From contig JAHEZQ010000029.1 in the NCBI GenBank assembly GCA_023250955.1, positions 1-54,054 on the forward strand: a stretch of DNA of 54,054 nt. Direction: 5' to 3'. The notes beneath the pieces were generated by a model, which worked only from the letters and a program-made list of their open reading frames with translations, did no database searches and was not told the origin of the DNA. Origin of the DNA: Melioribacter sp. (GTDB taxonomy: Bacteria > Bacteroidota > Ignavibacteria > Ignavibacteriales > Melioribacteraceae). Shown one piece after another: positions 10,149-20,323 of this stretch. The position numbers and the translations under genes are program-made. The stretch's first letter is position 1, and every line of letters starts with the position of its first letter.

Positions 10149-10179
10149 TTTGTTTTTTCTTATCAATTAACTAATTTTG
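10149..10179 (+). promoter_or_regulatory. Bacteroidetes-type promoter for tRNA-Leu(UAG)/tig/clpP
   Basis: TTTG at 10149-10152 is followed after 19 bases by TAATTTTG at 10172-10179, matching the Bacteroidetes -33 TTTG / -7 TAnnTTTG promoter pattern with the usual spacing. The -7 element ends 10 bases before the tRNA acceptor stem. As trigger factor begins only 37 bases after the tRNA, this promoter may drive the tRNA, tig and clpP together. Confidence 0.6.
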
Positions 10180-10189
10180 CGAGCCCAAT

Positions 10190-10271
10190 GCGAGACTGGC
10201 GGAATTGGCAGACGCGCTAGACTTAGGATCTAGTATCGAGAGATGTGGGGGTTCGAGTCCCCCGTCTCGCA
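10190..10271 (+). tRNA. tRNA-Leu (anticodon UAG)
   Basis: The acceptor stem GCGAGAC (10190-10196) pairs with GTCTCGC (10264-10270), with A at 10271 as discriminator. The anticodon stem CTAGA/TCTAG closes the loop CTTAGGA, giving anticodon UAG. The D-loop has the Leu-type GGCGGAATTGGCAGACGCG, a long variable arm is present, and the T arm is GGGGG-TTCGAGT-CCCCC. CCA is not encoded. Confidence 0.97.
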
Positions 10272-10308
10272 CTAATTACGAATTCAATACTACAATAACG
10301 AGGTATTT

Positions 10309-11616
10309 TTGGACATTAAAGTGAATCAACTATCAGATTCTCAGCAAGAAATTGAAGTAAATCTGAATTACGATGAAATCCTTCCGGAAATCAATGATGC
10401 TTTTAATGAAGAAAGAAAGACCATTACCATAGACGGTTTTAGAAAAGGAAAAGCGCCAATGGGAATGATCAAAAAACTTTATGGAGAAGGCATAGAGTAT
10501 AAAGCAAGTGAGAAAATTGCGAATAAAAAATTTTGGGATGCTGTCGATCAACAAAATCTTAAACCAATTAGTACACCGCAAATGATGGATCTTGATTTTG
10601 TTCCGGGGACAAAACTATTCTTTAAGGTTAAGTATGAGATAAAACCAAAACTCGATCTTAAAAATTATAATAATTTAGAAATTGAAAAGCCCATATTTAA
10701 AATTAAAGATGGTGAAGTAGAACGTGAAATTGATTTCTTATTAAAACCATATTTTAAATTTGAAATTGCCGATAAAATAGAAAATACAAATTTTAAGATA
10801 ACTGTAAATCTGCAAAGAATAGATCCTCAAGGTGTACCGATGATTGGGCATCGAAGTGAGAATATGATTATTGACTTAACAGATGAAAAGGTTAATCCGA
10901 TAATCAAAGAAAATGCACAAGGTAAAAAAGTTGGTGAGTCATTTAATTTTATTTTTACTGATGAGCATTATCACGGTGAGGAACTTCATAAAGAAGAGTT
11001 CAATTATGTAGCAGATGTTGTTAAAATAGAGAAACAAGTTAAACCTGAACTCACTGAAGTAATTATAAAAAAAATCTCGGGTGATAAAGCTTCTACACCC
11101 GACGAGCTTAATGTATTCCTCAGGAAAAATATTGAGGATTACTACATCAAACAATCTGAAGAAATTTTTACCAACAATTTGCTTGGTGAAATTGTAAAGA
11201 ATAACGACTTCACTCCTCCACCCGGTTACGTAAGTTCTGTTCATAAAAGAATGGTTGAGTTAGAAAGAGAAAACTCTAAACGTTACAAAATGCCAAACTT
11301 CGATGAGCATGCCGTTACTGAGTATTATAAACCCAGAGCGGAATGGAACGCTAAATGGCAAATCATTTTAGAAAATCTTGCCGAAGCTGAAGATATTAAA
11401 GTTGAGGATTCTGAACTAGAAGAATTAGCTAAGAAAGAAGCTGAAACAATTGGTATTTCTGTGGCAAAGCTGGTAAAATATTATAAAGACACTAATCGCT
11501 CTGAAATGTTATTAGAAGAAAAAGTAATTAAGTACTTAAAAGAACATACGAAGATTAAAGAAGTTGATGCTGAAGAAAAAATTAAAGAGAAAAAGGAAAA
11601 ATCAAATGAAGCATGA
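10309..11616 (+). CDS. tig: Trigger factor (ribosome-associated chaperone)
   Basis: Trigger factor binds the ribosome exit tunnel and shields nascent chains. The N-terminal ribosome-binding domain carries the family signature region [17 protein letters not shown] (about 43-59), a central FKBP-like domain covers about 150-240, and a helical substrate-binding C-terminal domain ends in a highly charged Lys/Glu tail. The 435 residues equal the usual length. The start is TTG at 10309, chosen because ACGAGGT lies just upstream and translation [19 protein letters not shown] aligns with normal N termini. The gene follows tRNA-Leu by 37 bases and overlaps clpP by 11 bases, indicating translational coupling. 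Confidence 0.95.
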   Translation: MDIKVNQLSDSQQEIEVNLNYDEILPEINDAFNEERKTITIDGFRKGKAPMGMIKKLYGEGIEYKASEKIANKKFWDAVDQQNLKPISTPQMMDLDFVPGTKLFFKVKYEIKPKLDLKNYNNLEIEKPIFKIKDGEVEREIDFLLKPYFKFEIADKIENTNFKITVNLQRIDPQGVPMIGHRSENMIIDLTDEKVNPIIKENAQGKKVGESFNFIFTDEHYHGEELHKEEFNYVADVVKIEKQVKPELTEVIIKKISGDKASTPDELNVFLRKNIEDYYIKQSEEIFTNNLLGEIVKNNDFTPPPGYVSSVHKRMVELERENSKRYKMPNFDEHAVTEYYKPRAEWNAKWQIILENLAEAEDIKVEDSELEELAKKEAETIGISVAKLVKYYKDTNRSEMLLEEKVIKYLKEHTKIKEVDAEEKIKEKKEKSNEA

Positions 11617-12268
11617 TATTCTTACACAAACTCAATTGAACAAAAAATTTGAGATCTATAATCAGCTGGTTCCTTACGTAATTGAACAGACCGGCCGCGG
11701 CGAAAGAGGGATGGATATTTTTTCCCGTTTATTAAGAGAGCGAATCATATTCCTCGGAACAGCAATTGATGATCATATTGCAAGTTTAACAATTGCGCAA
11801 TTACTTTTTCTTGAGGCAGAAGATCCTGATAAAGACATTTATCTTTATATCAATTCACCGGGTGGAAGTGTATCAGCCGGACTTGCAATTTACGATACAA
11901 TGAAATATGTCCGCTCAAAAGTCTCAACAATTTGTGTCGGATTAGCTGCAAGTATGGGTGCTGTTCTGCTGGCTGGTGGTGAAGCAGGAAAACGTTCTTC
12001 CCTACCCAATTCTAAAATTATGATCCATCAACCTTGGGTTGGCGGATTACAAGGACAAACAACTGATATAGAAATCCACGCAAAGGAAATGATAAAGACT
12101 AGAGATACGCTTTATAAAATCCTTGTTGAACATACCGGAAAGACTTTTGATCAAATTACTAAAGATTGTGATCGTGATTATTTTCTAAATGCTGAAGAAG
12201 CAAAAGAGTATAAATTAATTGACAATATATTGGTTCATAGAGCCAGTCTGAATAACAATAAAAAATAA
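11606..12268 (+). CDS. clpP: ATP-dependent Clp protease proteolytic subunit
   Basis: ClpP forms the tetradecameric serine-protease chamber that degrades proteins fed by Clp ATPases. The 220-residue product has the catalytic Ser116 in [10 protein letters not shown], His141 in MIHQPWVGG and Asp191 in CDRDYF, plus the INSPGGSV strand. I chose the ATG at 11606, not the in-frame ATG at 11564, because the former follows AAAAGGAAAAATCA and gives the family-like N terminus; the extra 14 residues would be very basic and unlike ClpP. It overlaps the end of tig by 11 bases. clpX, often next, is absent here: a terminator and an unrelated peptidase follow. Confidence 0.96.
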   Translation: MKHDILTQTQLNKKFEIYNQLVPYVIEQTGRGERGMDIFSRLLRERIIFLGTAIDDHIASLTIAQLLFLEAEDPDKDIYLYINSPGGSVSAGLAIYDTMKYVRSKVSTICVGLAASMGAVLLAGGEAGKRSSLPNSKIMIHQPWVGGLQGQTTDIEIHAKEMIKTRDTLYKILVEHTGKTFDQITKDCDRDYFLNAEEAKEYKLIDNILVHRASLNNNKK

Positions 12269-12275
12269 CTTTTCG

Positions 12276-12300
12276 AAGGGGTTAACAAACCCCTTTTTTA
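12276..12300 (+). terminator. Rho-independent terminator after clpP
   Basis: An 8-bp perfect stem (AAGGGGTT / AACCCCTT) with an AACA loop is followed directly by TTTT. It closes the tRNA-Leu/tig/clpP unit. Confidence 0.9.
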
Positions 12301-12346
12301 TTTTAAACATATAATTATTATTAATACTGATATTGGAGAATTTTAC

Positions 12347-14503
12347 ATGAGACCTTTAAAGATGTTCCTTCTTTTTTTATTCGTAATTTCAACTCAAATA
12401 ATTTCTCAGGAAAAACTTTTTACAGTAGAAGATGTTGTCCAGGGTTCGTTGAACAGATCGGCTTTATCTGGTATGAGACAAATTAACTGGATTCCAAATA
12501 CAGATAACTTGGTTTGGACTGAAGGAATGGGAGATAAATCTGTTTTACTTATTTCATCACCAAAAGCAGCTAAAGTTGATACACTTCTTAAATTGACCGA
12601 ACTAAATTCATTTTTCACAAAACAAAATGAGAAAGTGCTTTCATCAATACCTACTCTGAGTTGGACATTATCTGATGAATTTAATTTTTGGAGCGGATTA
12701 AATTATTATTCCTTCAACCTAAAATTTAAGAAACTTACAAAAGTAAACTCAATCCCAGATAAAGCTGATAATCAAACACTTTCACCTAATAAAAAATTAA
12801 TCGCTTACACAAAAGAGAATAATCTATTCCTTAATCTTAGTGATACTCAAAATATTCGAATCACTGCTGATATAGATACTAACATAGTTAACGGACAATC
12901 AGTACATAGGAATGAATTCGGAATTAACGGCGGGATTTTTTGGTCGCCGAATAATAATTTCATAGCATTCTATCGCATGGATCAAACTATGGTTACCGAT
13001 TATCCTTTAGTTGATCTTACTTATACACCTGCCCGCTTAAAGTACATTAAATATCCAATGGCTGGTCAAACAAGTCATCATGTTACAGTTGGTATTTATG
13101 AGATCAAAACCGGAAAAACTACTTGGCTAAAAACGGGCGAACCGTTTGACCAATATCTAACAAATCTTGCATGGTCTCCAGATGAAAAATCACTTTTTAT
13201 TGCTCATTTGAACAGAGACCAAAATTATATGCAAATGAAGAAGTACGATACTGCGACAGGTGAAGTGTTAAAAATTTTGTTTGAAGAAAAAGATAACGAA
13301 TATGTCGAGCCGCTCAATCCAATAGTCTTCTTACCGAATTCTAATGATAAATTTATTTGGGAATCACAAAGAGACGGATATAATCATATTTATCTTTATA
13401 ATGTTGAAGGAAATTTAATTAGGCAAGTAACAGATGGAAATTGGGTTGTACTATCATTTAACGGATTTGATAAATCCGGCAAAAATATTTTTATAACAGC
13501 AACTAAAGAAAGTCCGTTGGAAAAACATTTTTACCGTGTAAATCTTGAAAATGGGAAAATGGATCGCCTTACAAAAGAAGCCGGAACACATAATGTAGTT
13601 CCAAGTTCAAGCACAGAATATTTTATTGATACATATTCAAATGTTACAACACCGCGTTTATTTAATCTTCTAAACAAAAAAGGTGAATTAGTTAGAAATC
13701 TTCTTACAACAGATAACCCTTATAAAGATTACAAGATAGGAAACACAAAACTATTCAGTATAAAAAATGATGAAGGAACTGAACTGTATTGCAGAATGAT
13801 AACACCGCCAAATTTTGATCAAACAAAAAAATATCCTGTTATTGTTTATGTGTATGGCGGGCCACATGATCAAGAAGTGACTAATTCATTTGGTGCAGGA
13901 AGATATTTTTTATGGTTTTATTTGATGTCTCAAAAAGGTTTTATTGTTTTCACTTTGGATAATAGAGGTTCTGCAAATAGAGGTTTAGATTTTGAACAGG
14001 CAATTTTTCGTCACCTAGGAACAAACGAAGTTAAAGACCAAATGGCTGGAGTCAATTACTTAAAATCTCTCCCCTATGTTGACGGAAATCGTTTTGGAGT
14101 TTATGGTTGGAGTTACGGTGGATTTATGACAACTTCTTTAATGTTAAGAACAAACGGTGCTTTCAAAGTAGGCGCTTGCGGTGGCGCTGTGATAGATTGG
14201 AAATTTTATGAGGTAATGTATGGTGAAAGATATATGGATACACCTCAATCGAATCCGGATGGTTACAAAGAAGCAAGTTTGCTTAATTATGTTGATAACC
14301 TAAAAGGAAAACTCTTGTTGGTTCATGGAACTAGCGATCCTACAGTAGTTTGGCAAAACACACTTTTATTTGCTAAGAAATGTTCCGAGCTAAATAAGCC
14401 GCTCGATTATTATCCTTATATTGGATCAGGACACGGAGTTGGCGGGAAAGATGCTCTCCAACTTTATTACAAAATAACCAACTATTTTGTAGATAACCTT
14501 TGA
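12347..14503 (+). CDS. S9B dipeptidyl peptidase IV-like serine peptidase, secreted
   Basis: The protein probably removes dipeptides, often Xaa-Pro, from peptides in the periplasm. It starts with a signal peptide (about residues 1-21, ending TQIISQ). An N-terminal DPPIV-type beta-propeller spans about 75-450, and the alpha/beta-hydrolase domain carries Ser589 in YGWSYGGFM, Asp664 in GTSDPTVVWQ and His696 in GSGHGVGG. The YxYGGP oxyanion region (VYVYGGPHDQ) is present. The 718 residues are normal for S9B. TTGGAG precedes the ATG. The gene stands alone between two terminators and likely serves peptide nutrition. Confidence 0.94.
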   Translation: MRPLKMFLLFLFVISTQIISQEKLFTVEDVVQGSLNRSALSGMRQINWIPNTDNLVWTEGMGDKSVLLISSPKAAKVDTLLKLTELNSFFTKQNEKVLSSIPTLSWTLSDEFNFWSGLNYYSFNLKFKKLTKVNSIPDKADNQTLSPNKKLIAYTKENNLFLNLSDTQNIRITADIDTNIVNGQSVHRNEFGINGGIFWSPNNNFIAFYRMDQTMVTDYPLVDLTYTPARLKYIKYPMAGQTSHHVTVGIYEIKTGKTTWLKTGEPFDQYLTNLAWSPDEKSLFIAHLNRDQNYMQMKKYDTATGEVLKILFEEKDNEYVEPLNPIVFLPNSNDKFIWESQRDGYNHIYLYNVEGNLIRQVTDGNWVVLSFNGFDKSGKNIFITATKESPLEKHFYRVNLENGKMDRLTKEAGTHNVVPSSSTEYFIDTYSNVTTPRLFNLLNKKGELVRNLLTTDNPYKDYKIGNTKLFSIKNDEGTELYCRMITPPNFDQTKKYPVIVYVYGGPHDQEVTNSFGAGRYFLWFYLMSQKGFIVFTLDNRGSANRGLDFEQAIFRHLGTNEVKDQMAGVNYLKSLPYVDGNRFGVYGWSYGGFMTTSLMLRTNGAFKVGACGGAVIDWKFYEVMYGERYMDTPQSNPDGYKEASLLNYVDNLKGKLLLVHGTSDPTVVWQNTLLFAKKCSELNKPLDYYPYIGSGHGVGGKDALQLYYKITNYFVDNL

Positions 14504-14629
14504 TACAATTTTATAGGGCATGGATGTGGATGGAATCTCTGCCCAATAGTTTCAAGTCTTCAATAAAATGGTTATTTTCAATTAAGAAACTGTGAATATT
14601 TTTGTTAATTTTTTTATAGTGAGATTATT

Positions 14630-16960
14630 TTGACCGGAGCCAAATTAGAACTATTAATAAAGTTAAATGAGCTTTCTGAATATGCCCGCCGTGGTGATGA
14701 ATTTTTACCGGACGAGATATGTAATTTTCTTTCCAATGATTTTGATTTAACTGGTGCTGCTCTTTTTTCTATTGATGAAAACAATTCTTTTCATCCGTTA
14801 GGCAAATCAGCCGGCGTTAAGAAAAGCCAGCTCAAAGGAAATTCATTCATCTGTCCCAACTGTAAACATTTCTCCGAAGTTCAAAGCAATAATTTAATTC
14901 TTGATAGCGATTGTTCGATCCATATTTCAGACAACCCAAGCACTGAAGGATGTTATTTGATCAACATCTCAGATTTAGATAAGATGATGATTAAAATAGC
15001 AAAGAAAACTTCAGTAAAACAAAACGATAAAGACAACTTAGAAAAAGCTATCCAGCTTATTTCATCATTAATAATAATATGGTTAGAAAAGCGTGGCGGT
15101 TCAAAACATTCCACTGCTTCCCTTGCTAGAATTGTTACAGATACTACTAATGAACTGAAAACTAGTTCAAATAACTTAATAAATTTGACTACCTCGTTAC
15201 AACCTGAAAATGTTTCCTCGCTTAAAAAGAATGTGCAGAATATACTTTTGAATATTAATGATCTTAATGAAATTTCTAAAATTGAGTCTAACTCAGTTTC
15301 CAGAAATCAAAAAAGTACTGATCTAGTCCCGATGATTAATGAAATTGTAGAATTATTTAAAAGAAATCTTGGTAATCGTAAAATTACCTTTTCAGTTAGC
15401 GTAGATAAATCATTAAATAAGTCTGTGATATTAGATGACCAGAAACTTCGTTACATATTAAGCAGTTTACTTTTTGTCTCGACAAGCCTTACCACCAAGG
15501 GTGAAATTTCTGTTAAAGCCTCAGTCATCCAAAATAACTTAGTAAAATTTGAGATATTTGATTCGGGAACCGTAATAGAGAACAAGATTATTGATAAACT
15601 ATTCGATCCATTTACTCTTTTTAAATTGGAGGAATTTAAAAACTCTCCTCTAACAGGACTTAGTTTAACATTAGTAAAAAAATATGTACAATATTTGGGC
15701 GGAGAAATTTCAACAACAAGTGCGGCTGGAAAAGGTACTACATTCATATTCACTATTAATGGAGAAGTAATGGCTGATATAGTAAACAGTATCTCACAAT
15801 TACCCAAACCAACTTCGGTGAATAAAGTTCTTGTTATTGAGGATGATTATGCTACATCGAAGCTTTTAACCAATTACCTTACCAAATGGGGTTATAATCC
15901 AACAATAGTAAGTACAGAAGAACAAGCATTCGGTGTTATTAATAAAGAAGCATTACTTGCCATAATTTTAGATATAGAACTTCCGAATATAAACGGTCTC
16001 GAATTATTGAAGAAACTACATGATAATCCTCAGACAAAAAATACACCCGTTATTGTTTGTTCAATAGAACCGGAACAACAAAAAGCATTTATGATGGGCG
16101 CTGTTGAATATTTTATTAAGCCTATTAATTATAATTACCTGGTTGAAGTTTTAACAAGTTATAAACTCAGAAAAAATTCAAATATCCTTTGTGTTGATGA
16201 TGATGTACCAACTCTTAATCTAGTTAAACAAGCAATTGAAACTGCAGGATTTATTGCAATAGCTGAAAATGTCTCTGCAAAAGTTATGGATAGAATTAAA
16301 GATAAAGATATTGATCTTGCTATTGTTGATCTTGATATGCCTGCACCAAACGGATTTGAATTGATCAAACTTATTAAGTCTGATAAAAAGTTTACCAATC
16401 TCCCAATTATAATTTATACTGGCAAAGAAAATTACAAAGAAGACCTTTACAAGATTGAAGGATTATTTGAAGAACTACTTGATAAACGGTCAACAAATAT
16501 TGAAGATTTAGCTGATACTATAAATGCAATGATCAACCGTTATGAAACTCCTCCGCCTGTTGAAGAAGTAATGCACAAAGATAACGTAATCAAAATATTA
16601 TTAGCAGAAGATTATAAACATTCTCAAATAATTGTTACACGATTGTTAAAGAAAAATAATTTTGAAAATGTTATAGTTGTTGAAAACGGTGAAGACGCAG
16701 TTAAAATGGCTCATCAAGAAAAATTTGATCTGATCTTGATGGATATGCAGATGCCGATTATGAACGGGTTTGAAGCAACTGAAAAGATTCGTGAAATGCC
16801 CGATTATCGAGAAGTTCCGATAATTGCTTTAACAGCATTTGCTATGAAAGGTGACCGTGAAAAATGCTTAGAATCAGGTGCAACGGATTATATACCGAAA
16901 CCAATTGACAGTAAAGAATTTATAGACAAAGTGAAATATTATACAAATGTTTCTGTTTAA
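14630..16960 (+). CDS. Multi-receiver response regulator on a degenerate histidine-kinase core
   Basis: This 776-residue cytoplasmic protein has no membrane segment. Residues 1-150 form a small sensor-like region with a CPNCKH pair of cysteines (75, 78). Residues 160-380 resemble HisKA plus HATPase_c, but the H-box reads TTNELKTSS, with Asn174 where the phospho-accepting His belongs, and the ATP N-box (LRYILSSLLFVSTSL) lacks the conserved Asn. Three receiver domains follow: about 398-510 (Asp448), 517-640 (Asp567) and 653-776 (Asp705, with Thr735 and Lys757). The start is TTG at 14630 with only weak ribosome-binding sequence; the next Met is about residue 119. It probably works as a phosphorelay sink or scaffold, which is inference. 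Confidence 0.85.
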   Translation: MTGAKLELLIKLNELSEYARRGDEFLPDEICNFLSNDFDLTGAALFSIDENNSFHPLGKSAGVKKSQLKGNSFICPNCKHFSEVQSNNLILDSDCSIHISDNPSTEGCYLINISDLDKMMIKIAKKTSVKQNDKDNLEKAIQLISSLIIIWLEKRGGSKHSTASLARIVTDTTNELKTSSNNLINLTTSLQPENVSSLKKNVQNILLNINDLNEISKIESNSVSRNQKSTDLVPMINEIVELFKRNLGNRKITFSVSVDKSLNKSVILDDQKLRYILSSLLFVSTSLTTKGEISVKASVIQNNLVKFEIFDSGTVIENKIIDKLFDPFTLFKLEEFKNSPLTGLSLTLVKKYVQYLGGEISTTSAAGKGTTFIFTINGEVMADIVNSISQLPKPTSVNKVLVIEDDYATSKLLTNYLTKWGYNPTIVSTEEQAFGVINKEALLAIILDIELPNINGLELLKKLHDNPQTKNTPVIVCSIEPEQQKAFMMGAVEYFIKPINYNYLVEVLTSYKLRKNSNILCVDDDVPTLNLVKQAIETAGFIAIAENVSAKVMDRIKDKDIDLAIVDLDMPAPNGFELIKLIKSDKKFTNLPIIIYTGKENYKEDLYKIEGLFEELLDKRSTNIEDLADTINAMINRYETPPPVEEVMHKDNVIKILLAEDYKHSQIIVTRLLKKNNFENVIVVENGEDAVKMAHQEKFDLILMDMQMPIMNGFEATEKIREMPDYREVPIIALTAFAMKGDREKCLESGATDYIPKPIDSKEFIDKVKYYTNVSV

Positions 16961-16987
16961 TAAATTTTATAGACATTTTCTGATAAT

Positions 16988-17015
16988 AAAAAGTCCCGCA
17001 TTTACGGGACTTTTT
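16988..17015. terminator. Bidirectional terminator between convergent genes
   Basis: An 11-bp stem AAAAAGTCCCG / CGGGACTTTTT with a CATTTA loop lies between the stop of the three-receiver gene (16960) and the stop of the minus-strand lipoprotein gene (17040). The A- and T-rich arm ends let it act in both directions. Confidence 0.88.
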
Positions 17016-17039
17016 AGTTGTGTAATCAGCATACTAATA

Positions 17040-18611
17040 TTATTTCTTTTGTAAAGTCTGCTTGCCTAACGATGGAGACTCTAGTTGAAAAGTATTAATC
17101 GTATTTATCTGAACACTTCCATTTGCCGCAATAACTAAATCGAATACATGCCAAGTATTATAACCGTTTGGATTACTTGTAGGAACACTAAATGCATAAA
17201 GTGATCCGCCAATAATCAATGTTATCTTTGCGCCAGAGTTTGCTAATGGTCCACTGCTTTCACCGCTATAGTTTTTCACTATATATTGATAAGTTCCAGG
17301 AAATTTTTTGAAAATAGTTACAACCTCAGGTCCATAACCATTCCTGTCATCAGTATCCAAGTTTGCATATGGATAACTTGTTGCTGATCCTTTTGAACTC
17401 CATAGAACATGCCCAGGACCTTGTGAATTATATGCAGGAATTAACAGATGGCTGTCAAGATCAGCAGGAGATGCGCCCCACGTTAATGTTATTGTTGCAA
17501 TAGGCGGAGCTAAAATAATATCGCCAATATCTTTTGTTCCGCCTTGTGAAGTTGGAGTTGTAACAGTTAATGGTGAACTTGTAGTACCATCTTTCGTAGC
17601 TTTTACTTTTACTGTTGAACTTACACGTACTCCGATTTGAAATCTACCATCAGAACCTGTGTATCTGTATGATAGTCCAGTATAATCAATTCCCTCGCAA
17701 GTTACATATGCATTTTGAATTGGGTTACCATCACCGTCAATTACTCTGCCGGTAATGTAACATACATCATAAATGCGATCCCAATTCCATGACGTAAAAT
17801 GTGTAACAGTGCCTACATAATTATTTCCAACTCTATTAGCTGTACCCTCTTCTTTCCAGGTTGCAGCTGTTGTATCATAATACCACATAGATATGGAAGC
17901 AGGGGCAGAACTTTGCATTGATGGTTGAATCGGGATTGTAAGTGTTGAAGCTTTACCACTTGCCAATTTTATTGTTGAACCACTTGTGGATTTTAAATTA
18001 GCATCAATAAATCCAAATGACTGAAGCGTTGCTGGTGCACCAGATTGAGTTACACCGGAATAATTACCCGGGAAAACTTGATTGTAAGTAGAACTTGTAG
18101 GATCAAAATATTTTGCTGAAACCATTACCGGACCGGTAAATGCATTACCAGCTGCATCAGTAAAAGATCCGGATTGAAATGTAATCTGACCGCCGCCGGT
18201 CGGAGTGATTGATCCGCCGGTACTAGTTACAGTCTGAGTAGGTGGTGCTGTGGCTAAAGTTGCATCTATAAATGAACTTTGTCCAGTATTGATATCTACA
18301 ACTTTATAAGTTACTAAATATCCTGATTTAGAAAACGAAACTTGTTTATTTGTACCGGAAGTTAATTCAGAAACACTAAACCATCCTTGTTCATTAGTCT
18401 GCACTGCTTTGCCTTGAATTACTACAGTGACAGAACCTAATAATGTTCCGGATTCATTTTGAACTCTTCCTAAAAGTAAACCATAATTTTGTGCGGTAGG
18501 ATTATTATTGTCTGTGGAATCAGTTGGGTTGTCATCTTTTTTGCAGCTTGATGATAGAAATATTGCAAAAAGAGTAAACAGTACGATATAATGCCAAATA
18601 TGTTTCTTCAT
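17040..18611 (-). CDS. Lipoprotein with carboxypeptidase-regulatory-like domains and YfaP-like C-terminal region
   Basis: The 523-residue product begins with a lipoprotein signal and lipobox FLSSSC (Cys about 23) followed by a Lys/Asp-rich linker, so it is likely lipid-anchored in the envelope. Two carboxypeptidase-regulatory-like beta-sandwich units are visible (about 45-115, with LLGRVQNESGTLLGSVTVVIQG; about 287-365, with ITGRVIDGDGNPIQNAYV). The part between, about 120-280, resembles an inverse-autotransporter/ZU5-like surface domain. The C-terminal part from about 372 has LTWGASPADLDSHLL, a motif seen in YfaP-like proteins. AAGGAGAAGGG precedes the ATG. No catalytic motif was seen; function is unknown. 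Confidence 0.75.
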   Translation of the reverse strand: MKKHIWHYIVLFTLFAIFLSSSCKKDDNPTDSTDNNNPTAQNYGLLLGRVQNESGTLLGSVTVVIQGKAVQTNEQGWFSVSELTSGTNKQVSFSKSGYLVTYKVVDINTGQSSFIDATLATAPPTQTVTSTGGSITPTGGGQITFQSGSFTDAAGNAFTGPVMVSAKYFDPTSSTYNQVFPGNYSGVTQSGAPATLQSFGFIDANLKSTSGSTIKLASGKASTLTIPIQPSMQSSAPASISMWYYDTTAATWKEEGTANRVGNNYVGTVTHFTSWNWDRIYDVCYITGRVIDGDGNPIQNAYVTCEGIDYTGLSYRYTGSDGRFQIGVRVSSTVKVKATKDGTTSSPLTVTTPTSQGGTKDIGDIILAPPIATITLTWGASPADLDSHLLIPAYNSQGPGHVLWSSKGSATSYPYANLDTDDRNGYGPEVVTIFKKFPGTYQYIVKNYSGESSGPLANSGAKITLIIGGSLYAFSVPTSNPNGYNTWHVFDLVIAANGSVQINTINTFQLESPSLGKQTLQKK

Positions 18612-18871
18612 CCCTTCTCCTTTGTAGTTTTAGATTAAATATATATTAAAGAAAAGCTGAGCTTTTTATTTAATAAACAGAGAACCGGATAATTCAATAA
18701 ATATTAATTGTAAACACAAGTTAACTTAGGGAATTTTTGTTCAAAAGAAAATAGACAATGATAACTATCACAAAGTTCTGCAATGTTCCAATTCCAAATG
18801 TCATCTAATTATTATAAGAAACAGATTAACTTTTTTATATTTGTAACAAGACAATTTTCTAAGGAGTATTA

Positions 18872-20323
18872 GTGAAGTCCGTTCGTGTTCGATTCGCCCC
18901 AAGTCCTACCGGATATTTGCATGTTGGTGGTTTAAGAACTGCACTATATAATTATTTATTTGCTAGAAAGAACAACGGTAAATTTGTACTAAGAATAGAA
19001 GATACAGACCGCAGCCGTTATGTTGAAGGTGCTGTAGAAAATTTGACTTCGGCTTTAAAATGGTGTGGACTTGATTTTGATGAGGGACCACAAGTCGGCG
19101 GTAAGTTTGGACCGTATTTACAATCTCAACGCCTCGATATATATCAAAAACACATACAAGAATTAATTGTTAAAGGAGATGCTTATTATTGTTTCTGTAC
19201 CCCGGCACGTCTTGAAACATTAAAAGAAGAACAACAAAAACAAAAACTTCCTCAAGCAAAATACGATAAACTCTGCCTATCACTAAGTAAAAGTCAGATT
19301 GAAAATAATTTTTCAAATAAAATTCCTTTTGTAGTTCGCTTAAATGTTAGACCAAATCAAAAAATAATTTTTGATGATATTATACGCAGCCATGTAGAAT
19401 TCGATAGTAATAATGTTGATGATCAAGTATTGATAAAAAGTGACGGCTACCCTACTTATCATTTTGCAAATGTTGTTGATGATCATTTAATGGAGATTAG
19501 CCATGTTATACGCGGTGAAGAATGGCTTTCGTCAACTCCGAAACATGTGTTGTTATATGATTCGTTCGGATGGGAAAGACCAGTCTTTGCACATCTTCCG
19601 TTATTATTGAATCCAGATAGGTCTAAACTAAGTAAAAGACAAGGCGATGTTGCCGTCGAAGATTACCGTACAAAAGGTTTTTTCAAAGAAGCACTTGTAA
19701 ACTTTGTAGCTTTATTAGGATGGAACGCCGGAGATGATAAAGAATTTTATCTTATGAATGAACTTATTAATAATTTCTCATTGGAACGTGTAAATAAATC
19801 CGGAGCTGTATTCGATATTGAAAAATTAAATTGGTTAAATGCAGAACATCTTAGAAAAAAAACTAACAATGATATTCTTTTGATGCTGAAGGAAAGTATT
19901 CAGAAATCAGAATTCAGTAATCAGAATTATTCAGATGAATTTCTCTTATCAATCATTGGAGCAATGAAAGAGCGCGTAAGTTTTGTGAATGAATTCATAA
20001 CTAGCTGCCAATATTTCTATACTGCACCCACAGAGTATGAACAAAAATCTATTGAAAAGAACTGGGATTCTGAAACTTCAAATATTTTAAGAAAACTCCG
20101 TGATGCTTTTGCTAGTCTTCAAAATCCTACTAAAGAAGATTTCGAACTTGGACTAACGAATGTTGCAACAGAATTAAATATTGGTAAAGGAAAACTTATA
20201 CATCCTCTTCGTCTCGCCATTTCGGGAATCAGCACCGGACCGGGAGTTTTTGACATAGTTACAATTCTTGGTAAGGAAGAAGTAATTAAGAGAATTGATA
20301 CAGCTTTGGAAAAAATCAAATAG
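18872..20323 (+). CDS. gltX: Glutamate--tRNA ligase
   Basis: GltX charges tRNA-Glu with glutamate. The class I signature HIGH-type motif is SPTGYLHVGG (11-20) and the KMSKS-type motif is KLSKRQGD (DNA near 19625). EDTDRSR and the C-terminal anticodon-binding helices including LHPLRLAISG-like IHPLRLAISG are intact; 483 residues is usual. The start is GTG at 18872, supported by TAAGGAG ten bases upstream and by starting directly before VRVRFAPSPTG. Its 3' end overlaps the converging PAS kinase gene by 8 bases. With glnS also present in the window, this enzyme is expected to be discriminating, which is inference. Confidence 0.96.
   Translation: MKSVRVRFAPSPTGYLHVGGLRTALYNYLFARKNNGKFVLRIEDTDRSRYVEGAVENLTSALKWCGLDFDEGPQVGGKFGPYLQSQRLDIYQKHIQELIVKGDAYYCFCTPARLETLKEEQQKQKLPQAKYDKLCLSLSKSQIENNFSNKIPFVVRLNVRPNQKIIFDDIIRSHVEFDSNNVDDQVLIKSDGYPTYHFANVVDDHLMEISHVIRGEEWLSSTPKHVLLYDSFGWERPVFAHLPLLLNPDRSKLSKRQGDVAVEDYRTKGFFKEALVNFVALLGWNAGDDKEFYLMNELINNFSLERVNKSGAVFDIEKLNWLNAEHLRKKTNNDILLMLKESIQKSEFSNQNYSDEFLLSIIGAMKERVSFVNEFITSCQYFYTAPTEYEQKSIEKNWDSETSNILRKLRDAFASLQNPTKEDFELGLTNVATELNIGKGKLIHPLRLAISGISTGPGVFDIVTILGKEEVIKRIDTALEKIK

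Noticed and set aside
14513-14553. Possible hairpin GGGCA/TGCCC after the S9B peptidase gene
   Set aside because: Short stem, 20-odd base loop and no T tract, so not called a terminator.
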